Shown here: one piece after another, positions 46,019 through 55,230 of the stretch
Layout: each line of letters begins with the position of its first letter
How positions within the stretch are numbered: position 1 is the first letter of the stretch
Source: a virus
IMG/VR virus record: IMGVR_UViG_3300035181_001045
Location: 170,660 to 234,659 of that record
Length of the DNA stretch: 64,000 bases
Direction: 5' to 3' (one strand)
The notes under the pieces: generated by a model
Told to the model about the DNA's origin: nothing
Seen by the model: the letters and a program-made list of their open reading frames with translations, nothing else
Databases searched by the model: none
Translations under genes and position numbers: made by a program

Positions 46019-48202
46019 ATGGGAAACGGCGACTACAACCCCAAGCGGCCTATCGGCTCGACCCCTGGTATGGGGTTCGCGGACAAGGCGAACCCTCTCG
46101 GCCTCAAGGTGGGCATCATCACTCGTGTCGACGAGTTGAACATGAAGGCCGACGTGAAGATCCTCACGGGGGGAGGAGACCGCTTCGAGGTGGACCTTAC
46201 CCAGGCCATGGCGGGCCCGCGGAGCTTCTGGGGAGGCATACCCGAGCTGAACTCCCTGGTGGTCATTGGCTACCGTCAGAAGCACAAGCAGCTCACCGAA
46301 GCGATGATCCTCGGCTACATCCCGGTGGGGAATCGTAGCGGGATGAGGTTCGACCCGTTCGCCCCCGAAGACCCCAGCAACATCGCTCCGGAGTATGCGG
46401 CTCTCTACAAGAAAGTCATCGGGAACACCATCCGGCACAAGCGGCTGAAGATGAGCCCCGGCGATGTGGGAGGCATGAGTTCTGAGGGCGCGGAGCTGGT
46501 TCTCTCTCGGGACATCCGGATGTCCAACCGGGCGGGGGACCTCTTTGAGCTGCGGGATGCAGAGCGTTCTATCGTGGCTCAGTCGATCCACAGGGTTGAG
46601 AGCGAAGCGGGGGTCAAGAGGCTCTCGGGTCCCATTCGAAGGGGCGCCTTCTTCTTGCCTCCGGACATCTTCCAATCGGGGGGCAACATCCTCAAGAGCG
46701 AGACGGATCGCTACTTTGGGCGGGATGAGCTGCAAGCTGCGGGGCCCGGGACGGCTGGCTTCCCGACGAAGTACTCCAACGCCAGCGGGCAGGTCCTCGA
46801 CGTCTTCAACAACACGGCCGAGTTCCCTCCGGTCATGTACACGAACGGCCGCCAGGTCCACTACGCGGCCACCGTCCCTGCGACGAGCGTCGAGGACCCT
46901 GAAGAAGGTGCTCCCGAAGCCTTCACGGAGTACCGCGTCGAGATGGCTCACACGTCGGACCTCACCCAAGACGTTCTCGGGGAGATCGACGGGTTCGCGA
47001 TGAATCCTCGTCGGATCTACATCGAGCAGGTCTTGGGGACGACGGTGGGCAACGACCCCTCCGACGGGATGGGGATGCGTCAGTACGCGAGGATCCTTCG
47101 TCCCAAGCTCTTCGATGACTTCGGGCAGACCGGGCCCGGGACGTTTGCCATGGAGGCTATCCCGCGTTCTCCTTTGGAGCCGGATGTCGAGTCGCTGACG
47201 ACCGCGGGAGCCTACCTATTCAAGATCCAACCGCCGATCTCGGATACCGAGAACGACCCCTTTGCCCTTGCGATCCAGAAGCAGGGGAAGGTGCTGCTCA
47301 ACATCCCAGGGAGCCGCGTCGACCGCTACCCCCGAGAGAAGAACATCTCGGCGGAGGTCAACATGGGTGGGGCCCTCAAGATGTTCTTGGGCTCCTCGGC
47401 TCCCGACAACGTCTCGTTCTACCTCTCCGCTCAAGGGGGCATCAAGGCAGACCTTGGGCACAACAGCGACTCGGGGAACGCGATCGACGTCACCTACCAC
47501 TGTGGCGTGAACCAGACGTTCTTGGGGTCTCAGAACGAGGACAACCTCGCCACCCAGCAAGACATTCAAGGCAACGCCTCGATCGTCTGCTCGGGGGACT
47601 ACATCCTGAGCACGAAGGGGTCGATCAACGCGACCTCGAACGGGGCTTGGGCTATTCAGGCCGACCAGGTCAACATCAACGGCATCAACGGGGCAACCTT
47701 GAACTGCGGGGGCTACAACGTCCTCGTCTCGGGGAAGACGCAGTACAACTACGCCCTCGCGGTGCTGGAGACCGTTGTCCTTGGGGGGTATGTCAAGACC
47801 ATCTTGGCGGGAGCCATGATTCAGAACGTGGCTGCGGGTGCCGTCACCTACAACACCCTGGCTGGGGCTACCCTCTTCAACAACCCCGCGGGAGCTTTCA
47901 GCATCACCGTGGGAACGGGTGCTGTGGCCATCACCACGGCGAGCGGGGCGGTCACCTTGTCGACGGGAGCTGGGGCCATCGCCCTCACCGCGGGAGCTGG
48001 AGCCATCGCTATCACTGCCGGGCTGGCCATCAACCTGACTGCCACCATCATCTCTCTGATCGCGCCTCAGATTCTCCTTGGGGGTCCGCCCGCGGTCTTG
48101 GGGGTCTCCCGAGGGCTTCCGATGATGCCGCCTGGGGTTCCGTCCCTCGACTGGATTACAGGAATCCCTCTTCAGGGTAGCGCCATGGTCAGGTCTATCT
48201 GA
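46019..48202 (+). CDS. baseplate central spike (gp5/gpV-like)
   Basis: 727 residues. The N-terminal OB-like domain (LKVGIITRVDELNMKADVKILTGG ... FWGGIPELNSLVVIGYRQKHKQL) matches membrane-piercing spike proteins. The last ~150 residues form Gly/Ala/Ile repeats (AGAVTYNTLAGATL, GTGAVAITTASGAVTLSTGAGAIALTAGAGAIAI), expected for a triple-stranded beta helix. No lysozyme motif is seen between. The trimeric spike punctures the outer membrane on contraction. Confidence 0.7.
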   Translation: MGNGDYNPKRPIGSTPGMGFADKANPLGLKVGIITRVDELNMKADVKILTGGGDRFEVDLTQAMAGPRSFWGGIPELNSLVVIGYRQKHKQLTEAMILGYIPVGNRSGMRFDPFAPEDPSNIAPEYAALYKKVIGNTIRHKRLKMSPGDVGGMSSEGAELVLSRDIRMSNRAGDLFELRDAERSIVAQSIHRVESEAGVKRLSGPIRRGAFFLPPDIFQSGGNILKSETDRYFGRDELQAAGPGTAGFPTKYSNASGQVLDVFNNTAEFPPVMYTNGRQVHYAATVPATSVEDPEEGAPEAFTEYRVEMAHTSDLTQDVLGEIDGFAMNPRRIYIEQVLGTTVGNDPSDGMGMRQYARILRPKLFDDFGQTGPGTFAMEAIPRSPLEPDVESLTTAGAYLFKIQPPISDTENDPFALAIQKQGKVLLNIPGSRVDRYPREKNISAEVNMGGALKMFLGSSAPDNVSFYLSAQGGIKADLGHNSDSGNAIDVTYHCGVNQTFLGSQNEDNLATQQDIQGNASIVCSGDYILSTKGSINATSNGAWAIQADQVNINGINGATLNCGGYNVLVSGKTQYNYALAVLETVVLGGYVKTILAGAMIQNVAAGAVTYNTLAGATLFNNPAGAFSITVGTGAVAITTASGAVTLSTGAGAIALTAGAGAIAITAGLAINLTATIISLIAPQILLGGPPAVLGVSRGLPMMPPGVPSLDWITGIPLQGSAMVRSI

Positions 48203-48771
48203 TGCCTCTGCCGATGCCTGTGGTGGTTGGCTTGGTGACGGCAAATCTCATCTCGGGGGGGATCGCTGGGCCGGCGATCCCCTTGTTGGCCAACGGGGTC
48301 GGCACGGGACTCATCAACTGGTTGCCCACCGTGGTGGTCATCACCACGGATTCAGGGTCGGCGGGGGTAGGTTCCGGGTTCATGCCCTTCATCGTTCCTT
48401 TGGGGCCGATGATGGCCGGGATGTTGGCCAGCTTCGCCGTGAACCAGATGCTCGGACCGATGGCCCCCCTTGAAGCCATGGCTCTGGCCAAGGGTGTGTC
48501 GGGGGCTCTTTCGCTCGGGATTCTGAAGACGACCCATTCTGGTGTAGGGTCCGGGACGGGTGTGGTTCGCCTCATTGCGCCTCCGGCGTTCCCTTTTCTG
48601 GTTTCAGCCTTCAAATCTTCAGGTATGAAGGGGGACACGGCGGTGAAGAAGGCAAAGGCCATCTCCGACGCGATCCTGATTTCATTCAATGTCTTCTCTG
48701 TTGCAATCCCGATTGTAGGTCCCTCAGCTCCGACGGCGGGGTCTGGTTCTGGGATTGGCAAGATCATCTAG
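48202..48771 (+). CDS. hydrophobic Gly-rich baseplate protein
   Basis: 189 residues, ATG overlapping the spike stop. Mostly small and hydrophobic residues (LVTANLISGGIAGPAIPLLANGVGTGLINWL, GPMMAGMLASFAVNQMLGPMAPLEAMALAKGV). Possibly a spike-tip or hub-internal protein, judging by position directly after the spike. It has no PAAR signature that I can identify. Function unknown. Confidence 0.45.
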   Translation: MPLPMPVVVGLVTANLISGGIAGPAIPLLANGVGTGLINWLPTVVVITTDSGSAGVGSGFMPFIVPLGPMMAGMLASFAVNQMLGPMAPLEAMALAKGVSGALSLGILKTTHSGVGSGTGVVRLIAPPAFPFLVSAFKSSGMKGDTAVKKAKAISDAILISFNVFSVAIPIVGPSAPTAGSGSGIGKII

Positions 48772-48777
48772 GTACAA

Positions 48778-51700
48778 ATGGGCTTTTCATTCAAAGGATA
48801 CGTTCTCGAACCCCCGCGTGTTGGACAGGCGAACTCGTCTTTCACGTCGTCTCCGAACAACTTCGTTTCGGATGATGTGGCGTTCGCTACGATCTACCCT
48901 TTGGGGTCGGAGCCTTCTCCCCGAGCGGAGTACCTGGTTCTCGTGCTTGGGGATGGTCCTCTTGCAGACGGCACCTTCGGGTGGACCAAGAACGAGGTCC
49001 TCCGTCGATTCGATTACGATGGTCGAGATCAGGCTTTCAAACCCCTACCGGGGGGTGCTTTGATCGATGTTGGTCTTGTTGATTCGACGATCAACACCCT
49101 CGCTACCCGGCTCAAAGTCCCCCCGCCGATTGTGGTTGCTTCCCCCGCGGCTGCCGCACCCTACCGACTATCGGTGGGGACGGGTTCGGGGACTCAGCTC
49201 GCAACCTCGTTGGTGTCGGCGTTCGGGTCTCCTTCTGTGGGGACCGTCGAGATCCTCAAGACGACGGGGCAGCTCAACTGGAATCCCGCCGATCTTGTGA
49301 CCTACGTTGGGCAGCATGTTCGCTTCCAGCGCCAGGGGTTCTACGGGTTTGCTGAATCGAGTGGGCTTCTCGGGCTGTCCTCCGATGTCCTGTTGCTGAA
49401 CCCTCTCCCGGCAACGGGACAAGTGCCCCTCATTCGAGTAGGGTTCAGCCTGCATCTCATTGCCGACGAAGTCCCGAACGAGGGGTCCTTTTCGAGCAAC
49501 CCTCCGGCGGGGCATGTCGAGTGGGCTCTGACGACGGGCCGCCTCAAGTTCCACTCGACTCTACCGCTCAACTCGATTTACTACGACGGGGTGCTGATGA
49601 AGACGGGGCTACAGTTGCCCCGTCAGACCATCGGGACCGTCACGGTCCCGTCCCCCATCGTTGGGCTCCCCGTTGATGGGGGTGACATCATCTTCCGCGT
49701 TCCTGGCGTCGTCCAGTTTCCGCAACAGGAGCGCGTCTCTCAGTTCAACCCAAATGGGAAGTTTGGTGTTGTCCAGGTTCAACCCGTCGGCAACATGGGT
49801 CTTGTCGAGTTCTCTTTCATCGACAAGATTCTGTACGCAGGGCAGTCCGTCGAGGTGATCTTCGGGGACCTCCTCATCGAGCGCGGAGTCTCGATGCGCT
49901 TCTTCCGGACGCCTGTGAATCTCAACGGTGCCGACCCGACGATCAAGGACATCACCAACGTCTACACGACGGCGAATGCCACACTGGCCGATCCTATCAT
50001 TGGATCCCCCCAGGTATTCCTCCCGGCGATCCCCATTGATGACCCTGCCTACCCCATCACTGTGCATGTGGAGCAGGGAACGGGTCTCTTTCCCCCGGGG
50101 GTACTTCCGCGCCTCGATGTTCTCCCTCTCCCCACAGGCCCGGGGCCGACATACGGGTACATCCTCGATCTCCCGAAGCGGATCTTCCAGTACGCGCAGC
50201 GGAAGAACAACGTTCTCATCCCCATTCCTCAGCTTGCTGGGGCTATTGCTCTTCCTGACCCCCTCGTCTTGACGACGAACTTCCAGGTCTCCCTGGAGAC
50301 GGGTGTGGGGACGGGCATCTATACCCCTTTGAATCTCGGCCTTGATGCCATCCTCGAAGCAACCAGCGGGGTCGTCAACTTCACCACCACACAGGGGACA
50401 AGCATCACGTCGGGCTCAACAGCGTCGTTCACGGGAACCACGTTCACGGACTCTGCGGGAGACTTCTCTGCTGTCCATGTGGGAGACACCCTCTCGATTC
50501 TCTCGGGTGCCAACACCGTCTACACGGTCGCCGCTTTGATCTCGGGGACCTCCTTCACGACGGACCTTCCTGGTACTGGTTCGGGTCTGAGCTACGAGAT
50601 CCACAGGAGCCAGGAGATTCTCGCCGATCGGTTCTTCAAAGAGGCGGTGCTCATCGACCCCAACACCAAGGTCGAGCGGGTGCGGTCTCTCGGGCCGATC
50701 CAGAACCTCCTCTCCTTCAACCTCCCTGGGGTGTCGCCGGCCAGTTTCCATGACCTCGGGACTCTTGAGGATCTGACCGAAGACTTCCTTGTCTTCGGGA
50801 TCCAGCCCGGGGATACCATCACTTTGGGCTCTGGTCCTGACATGGGGAGCAGACGCATCATTCGAGCTGTTTCCCAGTTCCAGCTCACGGTTGAGGTGGA
50901 CTTCATCTCGGTCACGGCAGCTTCCTACGGTATTGGGCGACGGCTGCACATTCCGCTCGCGGCTGTTCAGAACGCTCGTTTCCGATTCGGCGCCAACACG
51001 TTCTCGACCTCGGTTGTCTTGGTGCCGAAGGACAGCAACTTCACGAGCCCGTCGTTGATCCCTCAAGGACAGGTGGAAGTCTCCCAGGAGACAGGCAACC
51101 TGAACTTCAGCGATGTGGACATCACCGCCGGTCAAGATGTCTACTGGGTCAATCTCTTGACCCAAGGGCGAGACTACAAGATCCAATCGGGCTTCGGGCT
51201 CGTCGAGTTCACGGATCGCTTCCTGGCTCTCGAAGAGGCCCTCATCACGTACGTGCCACTCACTGGAGATGGCCCTGCCCCTTCTTCGATCATGGAGAGG
51301 GCGACGTTCCTCGTTCGGAAGGAGATCGCACAGGACCACCCTACCCCGGTGTCGACCGTCTTCTTCAACCCTCTCGGGCGCTCTGTTGCCTCGAATCCTG
51401 TGCCTGGCGTCTATCGAGGTGGTCGCCCTCAGAAGATCGGGACACAGGTCCTTGTCGATGAAGCGGCTTCTTCGGTCACCTTCTTGGCAGATGACCAGGT
51501 GACCGAAGCTCTTCCGCATGGCTCTGTGTTGGAGCCCGACGAGCGGGTCTACGTCGACTATTACGTCTACGAGGCCATTGGAGGCGAGAAGTCTGTCACG
51601 GTCCTCCAGCCGCCGATGTTCGTGGTTCAGGTGTCGTTGGAAGATGGGGCCACCTCCTTCGATGTCATCGGCGATCAGACGACGGTCTTCCCTGCGGGCT

Positions 51701-54700
51701 ATCTCCTTCGTGTCGAGACCGAGCGGGTCTTCCTCCTTGAGAGTTCCACCTACGATGCTCCGACCAACCTCACGACGGTCACCCTGTCGACGGGCTCGGA
51801 CTTCCAAGAGACGTTGACGGGGCCCAAGCTCTACGTCTCCTCTGGCCCTATCCGTGTCCAACCCGCGGTCCTCTTCAGCTCGTATTTCGTTACGGAGCTG
51901 ACTCCCTACGAGCCGATCGCGCGGGGGATGAACAAGGTCTACATCCCTGGGGATCGTGCAGGATCCTATCGAACGGGATCGGTCCTGTTCTTCACGGATG
52001 GCCTGAACAGCTTCCTCGACTTCTACCAGGTGACGGGGGCACTTCTGAACGAGTTCGGGAAGACGGAGATTACGCTCTCCTCGAACGTCCTCCGCCAGTA
52101 CACGCCGGGGATTCATGCCCTCAAGGTCTCTGCAAGGCCCATCCTGGAGGCTTCTGCAAAGAAGGCCCTGACGGGTCGGTCCCCTGTGTTGACGCAGCCC
52201 TACTCGGTCTACCGTCGCATTGAAGGGCAAGTGGGGCACCTTCTCACGCAATTGGTGGACTACACCCTCAACGAATCGGGGCAGATCACCTTCTCCCCTC
52301 CGTTGCAGCCTCGGGAAGAGATCACCCTGCTCTACACGGGATACCGTCTCGTGCCGGCTGGGCTCCGGCTCCAGGCATCCTACACGACCGTCATCGCTCC
52401 GGATGACGTGGTGAATGGGCTCGTGAACCAGAGCCTCCAGATGGATTACTCGATCTACTCGGCGGACTCATTCTACTACCGGGTTGAGACGAGGACGAAC
52501 TTCCGAATCGAAGTGGCGAAATCGATCTCAGATGATGCGAAGGCCGCCTCTCCTTCCGGAGGTCCCAACCTCTCGAACACGGCCGCGTCGAAGCTCTACG
52601 ACCAAGGGCGAGAGTCTGTCTTCTTCTCCGAGGGGCACATCGCCAACGAAGACCTCGTCGCTCAGGTCATGCTCAAGCACTACAACGACGCGACCAACTA
52701 CCTGGAGGACGTCCTTCGGGATCTTGATGGTCGGGTCATTGGCTGCGCTGACGGGCGCTTCATCTTCGACGGCAAGCTTGACAACCCTTTGGTGCCATTG
52801 CCGCCGTTGGCTCAAGTTCCCCCGGGCCCGTTGCCTCAGCCTCCCAAGACTCTCTCGGCCTCGACGAACCAGATTGACGACCAGGTTCTTCTCACGCCGT
52901 TTCCCCTCGACCTGTCTGGGGGGCTCATCCCGTTCACCTTCACCGGGACGTGGGTGCCCGTCTTCAACCCCGGGCCCCTCAGTCGCTTCTACCCCACCGT
53001 GAAGTACACCTTCGGGATCACGATCTCGGGGAAGGACACGAACGCTCAGGTCCAAGATGAGATCCTGGATTTGGGGGCCAGAAACCTGACGGGGATCCAA
53101 CAGATTCGGCGAAGGAGCCCGAGAGCCCGGATCCTCAAGCCGGCTCAAGCTGGCTCCTCGACGTTCTACACGACAGACCCGAACGCGACCGACACGTTGT
53201 TGAGGCCCGCGTTCGTTGTCGGCCAAGCTGTTGATATCATTGCAGAAGATGGGACTCCTCTGCACGTCAACATTCCGCCGAACGGCCTGATCCCTCCGCT
53301 CATCGTGATCACGAGCATTGGGTCGAGCCCCGATTCGATCACCGTTGGTTTCCCGACCACGGTTGACATCCCGGCGGGAGCAACGATCACGGCACCCCTC
53401 CTGGAGCCTGGCTATCCGAATCCTCCCTATACGCCTGTGGGGAAGATTTACACGATTGGGATTGAGTTCCTCGTCAACTTCGAGAAGGGGACGTTGCTCT
53501 ATCCCTTCGACATGTCTCTTTTCGGGTTCTCCTCGACTCCCCCCAACGCCAATGAGAGGATCCAGGCGGCGATCACCCTGAGCAACTCGTTGACGGAGCC
53601 TCTGCGCTTCCCGGCTCTGGACGGTATTGCTCTGGACGATGACGGCGACGAGTCGATCCCGCTCGTGAGTCCTTCGTTCGAGAGCGAGCTGGGGTTGATC
53701 GGCTTCGAGCAAGACTATGTGGGGACGGGGAGTCCCTCTGCGGGTGGGATCCTTCAGAACCCCCTCACCACGCCGCCCTATGTGGGGACGGGGAGCTTGA
53801 ACGTCGCCAAGACCATCATCACGGCGGCCGTCAACTTCCCGAGCCCTGTCCCCCAGGTGTATGACCTCGTGCGTATCACGGGTGGGCTCAATGGCGCGAC
53901 CAGCTACCGACGAATCACAGCCGTCACAGCCAACACGGTGACGGTGGACACGGCGTTCACCACCCAGGATGCCGGCTTCCCGTTCACCATCACGGTGAGC
54001 AATCGGACCACCACAGGGGGTATTCTGGTGAGCAGCGTGGGAAATGTCATGACGGATCCGTCCGCAGACTTCACCACAGGTGGCGTTCGAGCGGGGTATA
54101 CTGTCGTGATCGCGTCAGGAGTTTCTGTCGGGGATCGAAGGCAGATCGTCACCTTCACAGCAAATGACTTGACTGTGGACCACCCCTTCACAACGGATGG
54201 GATCATCCTCCAGTATCGTATCGACGATGCCCTCAACACCTTCAGTGACCTCGCGCATCTCACGTCGTCCTTGACGGCAGCAAAGGCCCTCATTCTCACC
54301 AATGTGGCGCCGGCTCTCCCTGCAATCACCCCCGTCAATTCGGAGAAGGTCGCGATCGAGGCCTTCTTCGAATACGTGTTGACCGACCTCCTTTCCCCTG
54401 CAACCCAGGTTGGGACGGCCGCGGGCACGGTGTTGACGGGGACCACGGACTTCGTTGCAGCCGGGGTTCAAGCTGGAGACCTCGTCTACATCCCGACGGA
54501 TGGCAATGGGAACGACGGGTTCTACAAGGTCGTGAATCCCCCTCCGACGACCACCACCCTCAACGTCGATGTGGCGTTTGCTGTCAATGCCGCGGTCACT
54601 TTCCGCGTCACGAGGCCTTTTGGGGTGACGATCAAGAAGAGCTTCTCGGATCTCTTCACCATCCTCAAGAACTCGGTGGCCTATGCAGCGGGGTTCGACA

Positions 54701-55053
54701 CTTTCAACGCGCTCGTGCAGGCAACGGTTTCTGTCGTTGTCCCTGGTCCTGTCGTCGACCACAACATGTACGCCAACAGCATCCTACCTTCCGACGTGCT
54801 CGCTCGGGGAGCTGTGGTCGACGCTCGACTCACGGGGCTGACGGACCCCTCGGGCCCCATCAACACGATCCAGAACATCCTCAAGAGCATCGAGAAGCTC
54901 TACGACAAGAGGTACGCCTGGCTCGATGCTCGTCTCAACCTCACGAAGGGCTACCTCCCGAAGAAGGCCCGAGCCGTGTCCGATCGCCAAAAGACGCAAC
55001 TAGAGCTTGTGAAACAGCTCTACAAGATCCTGGCAACGCAAGGAGGCGGCTGA
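48778..55053 (+). CDS. giant repetitive baseplate/tail protein
   Basis: 2091 residues, largest product here. Almost all beta, built from many ~80-100-residue domains. One family recurs at least four times (near residues 540-620, 1655-1730, 1735-1800 and 1880-1940): F-x-D/T-S/T-A/P-G-x-F/V-x-A-G-V-x-A/V-G-D, then a turn and Y-x-V. Examples are SAVHVGDTLSIL, TGGVRAGYTVVI and AAGVQAGDLVYI. Only the C-terminal ~150 residues are helical. It may form a baseplate arm or radial fibre. The stop overlaps the next start (TGATG). Confidence 0.6.
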   Translation: MGFSFKGYVLEPPRVGQANSSFTSSPNNFVSDDVAFATIYPLGSEPSPRAEYLVLVLGDGPLADGTFGWTKNEVLRRFDYDGRDQAFKPLPGGALIDVGLVDSTINTLATRLKVPPPIVVASPAAAAPYRLSVGTGSGTQLATSLVSAFGSPSVGTVEILKTTGQLNWNPADLVTYVGQHVRFQRQGFYGFAESSGLLGLSSDVLLLNPLPATGQVPLIRVGFSLHLIADEVPNEGSFSSNPPAGHVEWALTTGRLKFHSTLPLNSIYYDGVLMKTGLQLPRQTIGTVTVPSPIVGLPVDGGDIIFRVPGVVQFPQQERVSQFNPNGKFGVVQVQPVGNMGLVEFSFIDKILYAGQSVEVIFGDLLIERGVSMRFFRTPVNLNGADPTIKDITNVYTTANATLADPIIGSPQVFLPAIPIDDPAYPITVHVEQGTGLFPPGVLPRLDVLPLPTGPGPTYGYILDLPKRIFQYAQRKNNVLIPIPQLAGAIALPDPLVLTTNFQVSLETGVGTGIYTPLNLGLDAILEATSGVVNFTTTQGTSITSGSTASFTGTTFTDSAGDFSAVHVGDTLSILSGANTVYTVAALISGTSFTTDLPGTGSGLSYEIHRSQEILADRFFKEAVLIDPNTKVERVRSLGPIQNLLSFNLPGVSPASFHDLGTLEDLTEDFLVFGIQPGDTITLGSGPDMGSRRIIRAVSQFQLTVEVDFISVTAASYGIGRRLHIPLAAVQNARFRFGANTFSTSVVLVPKDSNFTSPSLIPQGQVEVSQETGNLNFSDVDITAGQDVYWVNLLTQGRDYKIQSGFGLVEFTDRFLALEEALITYVPLTGDGPAPSSIMERATFLVRKEIAQDHPTPVSTVFFNPLGRSVASNPVPGVYRGGRPQKIGTQVLVDEAASSVTFLADDQVTEALPHGSVLEPDERVYVDYYVYEAIGGEKSVTVLQPPMFVVQVSLEDGATSFDVIGDQTTVFPAGYLLRVETERVFLLESSTYDAPTNLTTVTLSTGSDFQETLTGPKLYVSSGPIRVQPAVLFSSYFVTELTPYEPIARGMNKVYIPGDRAGSYRTGSVLFFTDGLNSFLDFYQVTGALLNEFGKTEITLSSNVLRQYTPGIHALKVSARPILEASAKKALTGRSPVLTQPYSVYRRIEGQVGHLLTQLVDYTLNESGQITFSPPLQPREEITLLYTGYRLVPAGLRLQASYTTVIAPDDVVNGLVNQSLQMDYSIYSADSFYYRVETRTNFRIEVAKSISDDAKAASPSGGPNLSNTAASKLYDQGRESVFFSEGHIANEDLVAQVMLKHYNDATNYLEDVLRDLDGRVIGCADGRFIFDGKLDNPLVPLPPLAQVPPGPLPQPPKTLSASTNQIDDQVLLTPFPLDLSGGLIPFTFTGTWVPVFNPGPLSRFYPTVKYTFGITISGKDTNAQVQDEILDLGARNLTGIQQIRRRSPRARILKPAQAGSSTFYTTDPNATDTLLRPAFVVGQAVDIIAEDGTPLHVNIPPNGLIPPLIVITSIGSSPDSITVGFPTTVDIPAGATITAPLLEPGYPNPPYTPVGKIYTIGIEFLVNFEKGTLLYPFDMSLFGFSSTPPNANERIQAAITLSNSLTEPLRFPALDGIALDDDGDESIPLVSPSFESELGLIGFEQDYVGTGSPSAGGILQNPLTTPPYVGTGSLNVAKTIITAAVNFPSPVPQVYDLVRITGGLNGATSYRRITAVTANTVTVDTAFTTQDAGFPFTITVSNRTTTGGILVSSVGNVMTDPSADFTTGGVRAGYTVVIASGVSVGDRRQIVTFTANDLTVDHPFTTDGIILQYRIDDALNTFSDLAHLTSSLTAAKALILTNVAPALPAITPVNSEKVAIEAFFEYVLTDLLSPATQVGTAAGTVLTGTTDFVAAGVQAGDLVYIPTDGNGNDGFYKVVNPPPTTTTLNVDVAFAVNAAVTFRVTRPFGVTIKKSFSDLFTILKNSVAYAAGFDTFNALVQATVSVVVPGPVVDHNMYANSILPSDVLARGAVVDARLTGLTDPSGPINTIQNILKSIEKLYDKRYAWLDARLNLTKGYLPKKARAVSDRQKTQLELVKQLYKILATQGGG

Positions 55054-55229
55054 TGTCTGACGAAAAAGCACCGGAAGAAACTCCCGCCCCGGCTCCCGGC
55101 TGGGAGCACCGTCAGGAGCTTGGGATCCAGAAGCACATGCGAGAGGTCATCAAGTTGACCATCGAGGCTTCCGAGAAGGAGCTGTCTGCTCTGCAACGTA
55201 AGGTTCGACGCCTGACGTACGGGAGCTGA
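55053..55229 (+). CDS. 58-residue coiled-coil protein
   Basis: Starts at the ATG overlapping the preceding TGA; AGGAGG stands just upstream. Pro/Glu-rich start (MSDEKAPEETPAPAPG) and a helical remainder (ELGIQKHMREVIKLTIEASE ... LQRKVRRL). Ends one base before the next ATG. Possibly an assembly factor; unknown. Confidence 0.5.
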   Translation: MSDEKAPEETPAPAPGWEHRQELGIQKHMREVIKLTIEASEKELSALQRKVRRLTYGS

Positions 55230-55230
55230 T

